In this document: positions 62,518 through 64,000 of the stretch, one piece after another
Layout of the letters: every line of letters begins with the position of its first letter
Position numbering within the stretch: the first letter of the stretch is position 1
Assembly (NCBI RefSeq): GCF_001425755.1
Contig: NZ_LMDH01000001.1
Location: forward strand, 2,678,749 to 2,742,748
Length of the DNA stretch: 64,000 nt
Source of the DNA: Aeromicrobium sp. Root344
GTDB lineage: Bacteria; Actinomycetota; Actinomycetes; Propionibacteriales; Nocardioidaceae
Direction: 5' to 3'
Position numbers and translations under genes: made by a program
The notes under the pieces: generated by a model
The model's input: only the letters and a program-made list of their open reading frames with translations
What the model was told of the DNA's origin: nothing
Database searches by the model: none

Positions 62518-62533
62518 GTCGGTCTCCTGTCTG

Positions 62534-62983
62534 TCACTGCTCGGGATCGAGCGAGGCGAGGTAGGTGTCCAGCCGGTCGAGGCTCGTCCGGAACCCGGCC
62601 TGCGCCTCGGCGCTGAGGTAGGCCTGCGGCACATTGGTCTGGTGCGTCACGGCCTCGGTGCGGCCGTCGCCCAGGTCGATGAAGGTGATCTCGGTGCGCA
62701 TGCCGCCCTCGACCCCGGCCTCGACCCAGACAAGCCGCTCCGGGCGGCTGACCTCCGCGTACACCGCCTTCATCGTGTACGCGCTGCCGTCGGCGTCGTT
62801 GACCATCGTGGTCTCGAAGGCGCCGCCGGGCCGCAGGTCGACTGTGATCCCGTCGAGAGGTGTCGTCGTGCCGGTCGGGCCCCAGAAGCGGGCGAGGTGC
62901 TCCGGCGTCGTCATGCAGTCGAAGAGGCGCTCCGGTGACGCCGTGTGCACCCGGCTGAACCTCATCTCGCCGGTCTCGGTCAT
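62534..62983 (-). CDS. AHSA1/SRPBCC domain protein
   Basis: A 149-residue START-fold protein of the Aha1 N-terminal-like type: MRFSRVHTASPERLFDCMTT, HLARFWGPTGTTTPLDG, and an end helix ending LDPEQ. Such proteins are commonly paired with a short ArsR regulator, as here (4-base overlap). The ligand is unknown. Confidence 0.88.
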   Translation of the reverse strand: MTETGEMRFSRVHTASPERLFDCMTTPEHLARFWGPTGTTTPLDGITVDLRPGGAFETTMVNDADGSAYTMKAVYAEVSRPERLVWVEAGVEGGMRTEITFIDLGDGRTEAVTHQTNVPQAYLSAEAQAGFRTSLDRLDTYLASLDPEQ

Positions 62984-63318
62984 GACGTCTCTTCCGGCAG
63001 GGTCGCGAGGTGTTCGGCCAGTCGGTCGTGCCGTTCGGCCCAGATCCTGCGATGGCCCTCGATCCAGCCGACCGCTTCCTCGAGCTGGTCGGCGTCGAGG
63101 CGGCACGGCCGGGACTGGGCACTCCTCGTCCGCGAGATCAGGTGGGCGCGTTCCAAGACCTTGAGGTGCTTGGACACCGCCTGCTGCGACATCGCGAAGG
63201 GTTCGGCGAGCTGGCTGACAGTGGCCTCGCCCTCGGTGAGTCGCGTCAGGATCGCGCGTCGGGTCGAGTCGGCAAGCGCCGCGAACACGAGGTCGAGGTC
63301 CTCTTCCATGACGGTCAT
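62980..63318 (-). CDS. ArsR-family transcriptional regulator
   Basis: A 112-residue winged-helix repressor. LVFAALADSTRRAILTRLTE, AEPFAMSQQAVSKHLKVLE and RAHLISRTRSAQSRPCRLDA are the ArsR blocks; there are no metal-binding cysteine pairs, so it is of the metal-independent type paired with AHSA1 proteins. ATG 63318 is chosen because TACGCT lies 6 bases upstream; starts further up would run into the operator. Confidence 0.9.
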   Translation of the reverse strand: MTVMEEDLDLVFAALADSTRRAILTRLTEGEATVSQLAEPFAMSQQAVSKHLKVLERAHLISRTRSAQSRPCRLDADQLEEAVGWIEGHRRIWAERHDRLAEHLATLPEETS

Positions 63319-63324
63319 GTTGTG

Positions 63325-63369
63325 AGCGTATCCGCAACCGTACGGTTGCACAACCTTAAGGTTGGATAC
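63325..63369. promoter_or_regulatory. Double palindromic operator and promoter of the arsR unit
   Basis: Two perfect palindromes, CAACCGTACGGTTG (63335-63348) and CAACCTTAAGGTTG (63351-63364), share CAACC-N4-GGTTG and are centred 16 bases apart. They are flanked by GTATCC (63328-63333) and GGATAC (63364-63369). The -10 TACGCT (minus strand 63325-63330) adjoins them, so two dimers could bind side by side and block transcription. Confidence 0.75.
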
Positions 63370-63372
63370 GCG

Positions 63373-63834
63373 TCAGGTCCTGTCGTGTCGGGCGAGCAGG
63401 CTGTCGAGCTTGCTGAACGACTGCATCCAGAAGTCGCGGCTCGTGGCCTCCGCCTCACGCGGACACGGTCCGGCGCGCAGCTCGACCCGGGTGCCACCCT
63501 TCTCGTCGAAGAACCCGAGGCTGACGGTGAACGGCGGTGCACCCTCGAACGCCGGGATGCCGGTCACCTGCTCCTGGCCGACGAGCCGTTCGTTCTCCAC
63601 GACCTCGGTGTACGTCGTGTCGACCGTCCAGCTCATCGAGCCGCTGTAGGTCGCCATCGTGAGCGTGCGGTGGCCGCCGGGCCTGACGTCGATCGACAAG
63701 GTGCCGGGCACGACGAAGGCGGCGAACGGCCCGAACCACTCGGTGAGCTCGTGCTCGTCGACGAAGGCGCGATAGACGCGGTCCCGCGAGGCGTCGAGGT
63801 GCCGGTGGATGTCGATCACCAGCTGCACATCCAT
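63373..63834 (-). CDS. AHSA1/SRPBCC domain protein (second copy)
   Basis: A 153-residue START-fold protein: IHRHLDASRDRVYRAFVDEH, ELTEWFGPFAAFVVPG, VDTTYTEVVENERLV and SRDFWMQSFSKLDSLLARHD. It resembles the AHSA1 protein at 62534 and lies just upstream of the arsR promoter on the same strand, so it is part of the same functional group although separately transcribed. Confidence 0.87.
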   Translation of the reverse strand: MDVQLVIDIHRHLDASRDRVYRAFVDEHELTEWFGPFAAFVVPGTLSIDVRPGGHRTLTMATYSGSMSWTVDTTYTEVVENERLVGQEQVTGIPAFEGAPPFTVSLGFFDEKGGTRVELRAGPCPREAEATSRDFWMQSFSKLDSLLARHDRT

Positions 63835-63931
63835 GCGAGCCCTGCCTCGGTACCCCCGACCTGTCGTCGTACGGTCGACGATACGCCCGGGGGTGGACCA
63901 GCGCTGGCTGGCATTCGTTCTGAGAGGTCAC

Positions 63932-64000
63932 GTGAGCTTGGCGCGCCCGGCAGGACTCCGTCGGGCGCTGAGCGCCCTCCTCCCCGAATCCTGGACGCCG
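63932..64000 (+). CDS. Start of an unidentified gene (runs out of window)
   Basis: GTG 63932, preceded by GAGAGG, opens a frame of 23 codons that is still open at the window end (SLARPAGLRRALSALLPESW). It is too short to assign. The 97 bases before it are the intergenic gap after the divergent AHSA1 gene. Confidence 0.35.
   Translation, partial: MSLARPAGLRRALSALLPESWTP

Overview
The window is GC-rich, densely packed DNA with many GTG starts, ATGA-type gene overlaps and frequent leaderless promoters. The gene content (Mec/CysO/CysM, ClpS-DUF2017, UdgX, Eis-type acetyltransferase, MpaB family, LPxTG surface proteins, KdpDE-like regulators) points to an actinobacterium. Overall style suggests Propionibacteriales/Nocardioidaceae (Aeromicrobium- or Nocardioides-like), but that placement is inference. 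No IS element, integrase, prophage or CRISPR array was seen, and the window reads as chromosome.

Layout. 0-5 kb: hydrolase fragment, MpaB-like oxygenase, a large secreted metallo-hydrolase behind a palindrome covering its ribosome binding site, and a luciferase-like monooxygenase. 5-9 kb (minus): two acetyltransferases and the NAD salvage pair pncB-pncA. 9.4-21.6 kb (plus) follows the M. tuberculosis order pncB-clpS-DUF2017-mec-cysO-cysM-murI-MBL-rph-rdgB. It is interrupted by a hydrolase/TetR pair and a two-component/ABC export cluster, and a divergent PRPP-synthetase-like gene sits between cysM and murI. 21.6-29.8 kb: mixed housekeeping and transporter genes (TrmL, BenE, DMT transporter with its GntR regulator, SDR), tRNA-Leu, peroxiredoxin and a FUSC exporter. 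29.9-32 kb: alkaline phosphatase with a PHO-box-like repeat, then a short, strongly translated 31-codon gene with its own terminator. 32-34 kb: a malyl-CoA lyase-like pair. 34.1-38.1 kb: a KimA-like potassium transporter with a KdpDE-like two-component system.

38.1-43.2 kb is the most distinctive part. Three tandem genes encode LPDTGG surface proteins built from the same domains. Each has its own 190-200-base 5' leader and UUCG-type terminator hairpin. The leaders share two near-identical blocks flanking a hairpin whose sequence differs but whose stem is kept, as expected of a cis-acting RNA element. Two of the proteins carry an unusual 62-residue tail after the sorting signal. No sortase gene is in the window.

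43.2-64 kb: PaiB- and YczE-like genes, a patatin-like lipase behind a leader with a 19-codon upstream ORF and stacked hairpins, zinc-ribbon/DksA-type regulators, tRNA-Lys (whose U8-A9-G10 supplies the stop codon of the preceding desaturase), DNA repair (UdgX, AlkD), pirin, glycerol use (glpK-glpD), tRNA-His, oligoribonuclease, duplicated membrane-anchored DsbA proteins, a paired fluoride channel with LysE/LysG, and an ArsR/AHSA1 group with a double palindromic operator. Products are assigned by recognising protein motifs; no database search was run.
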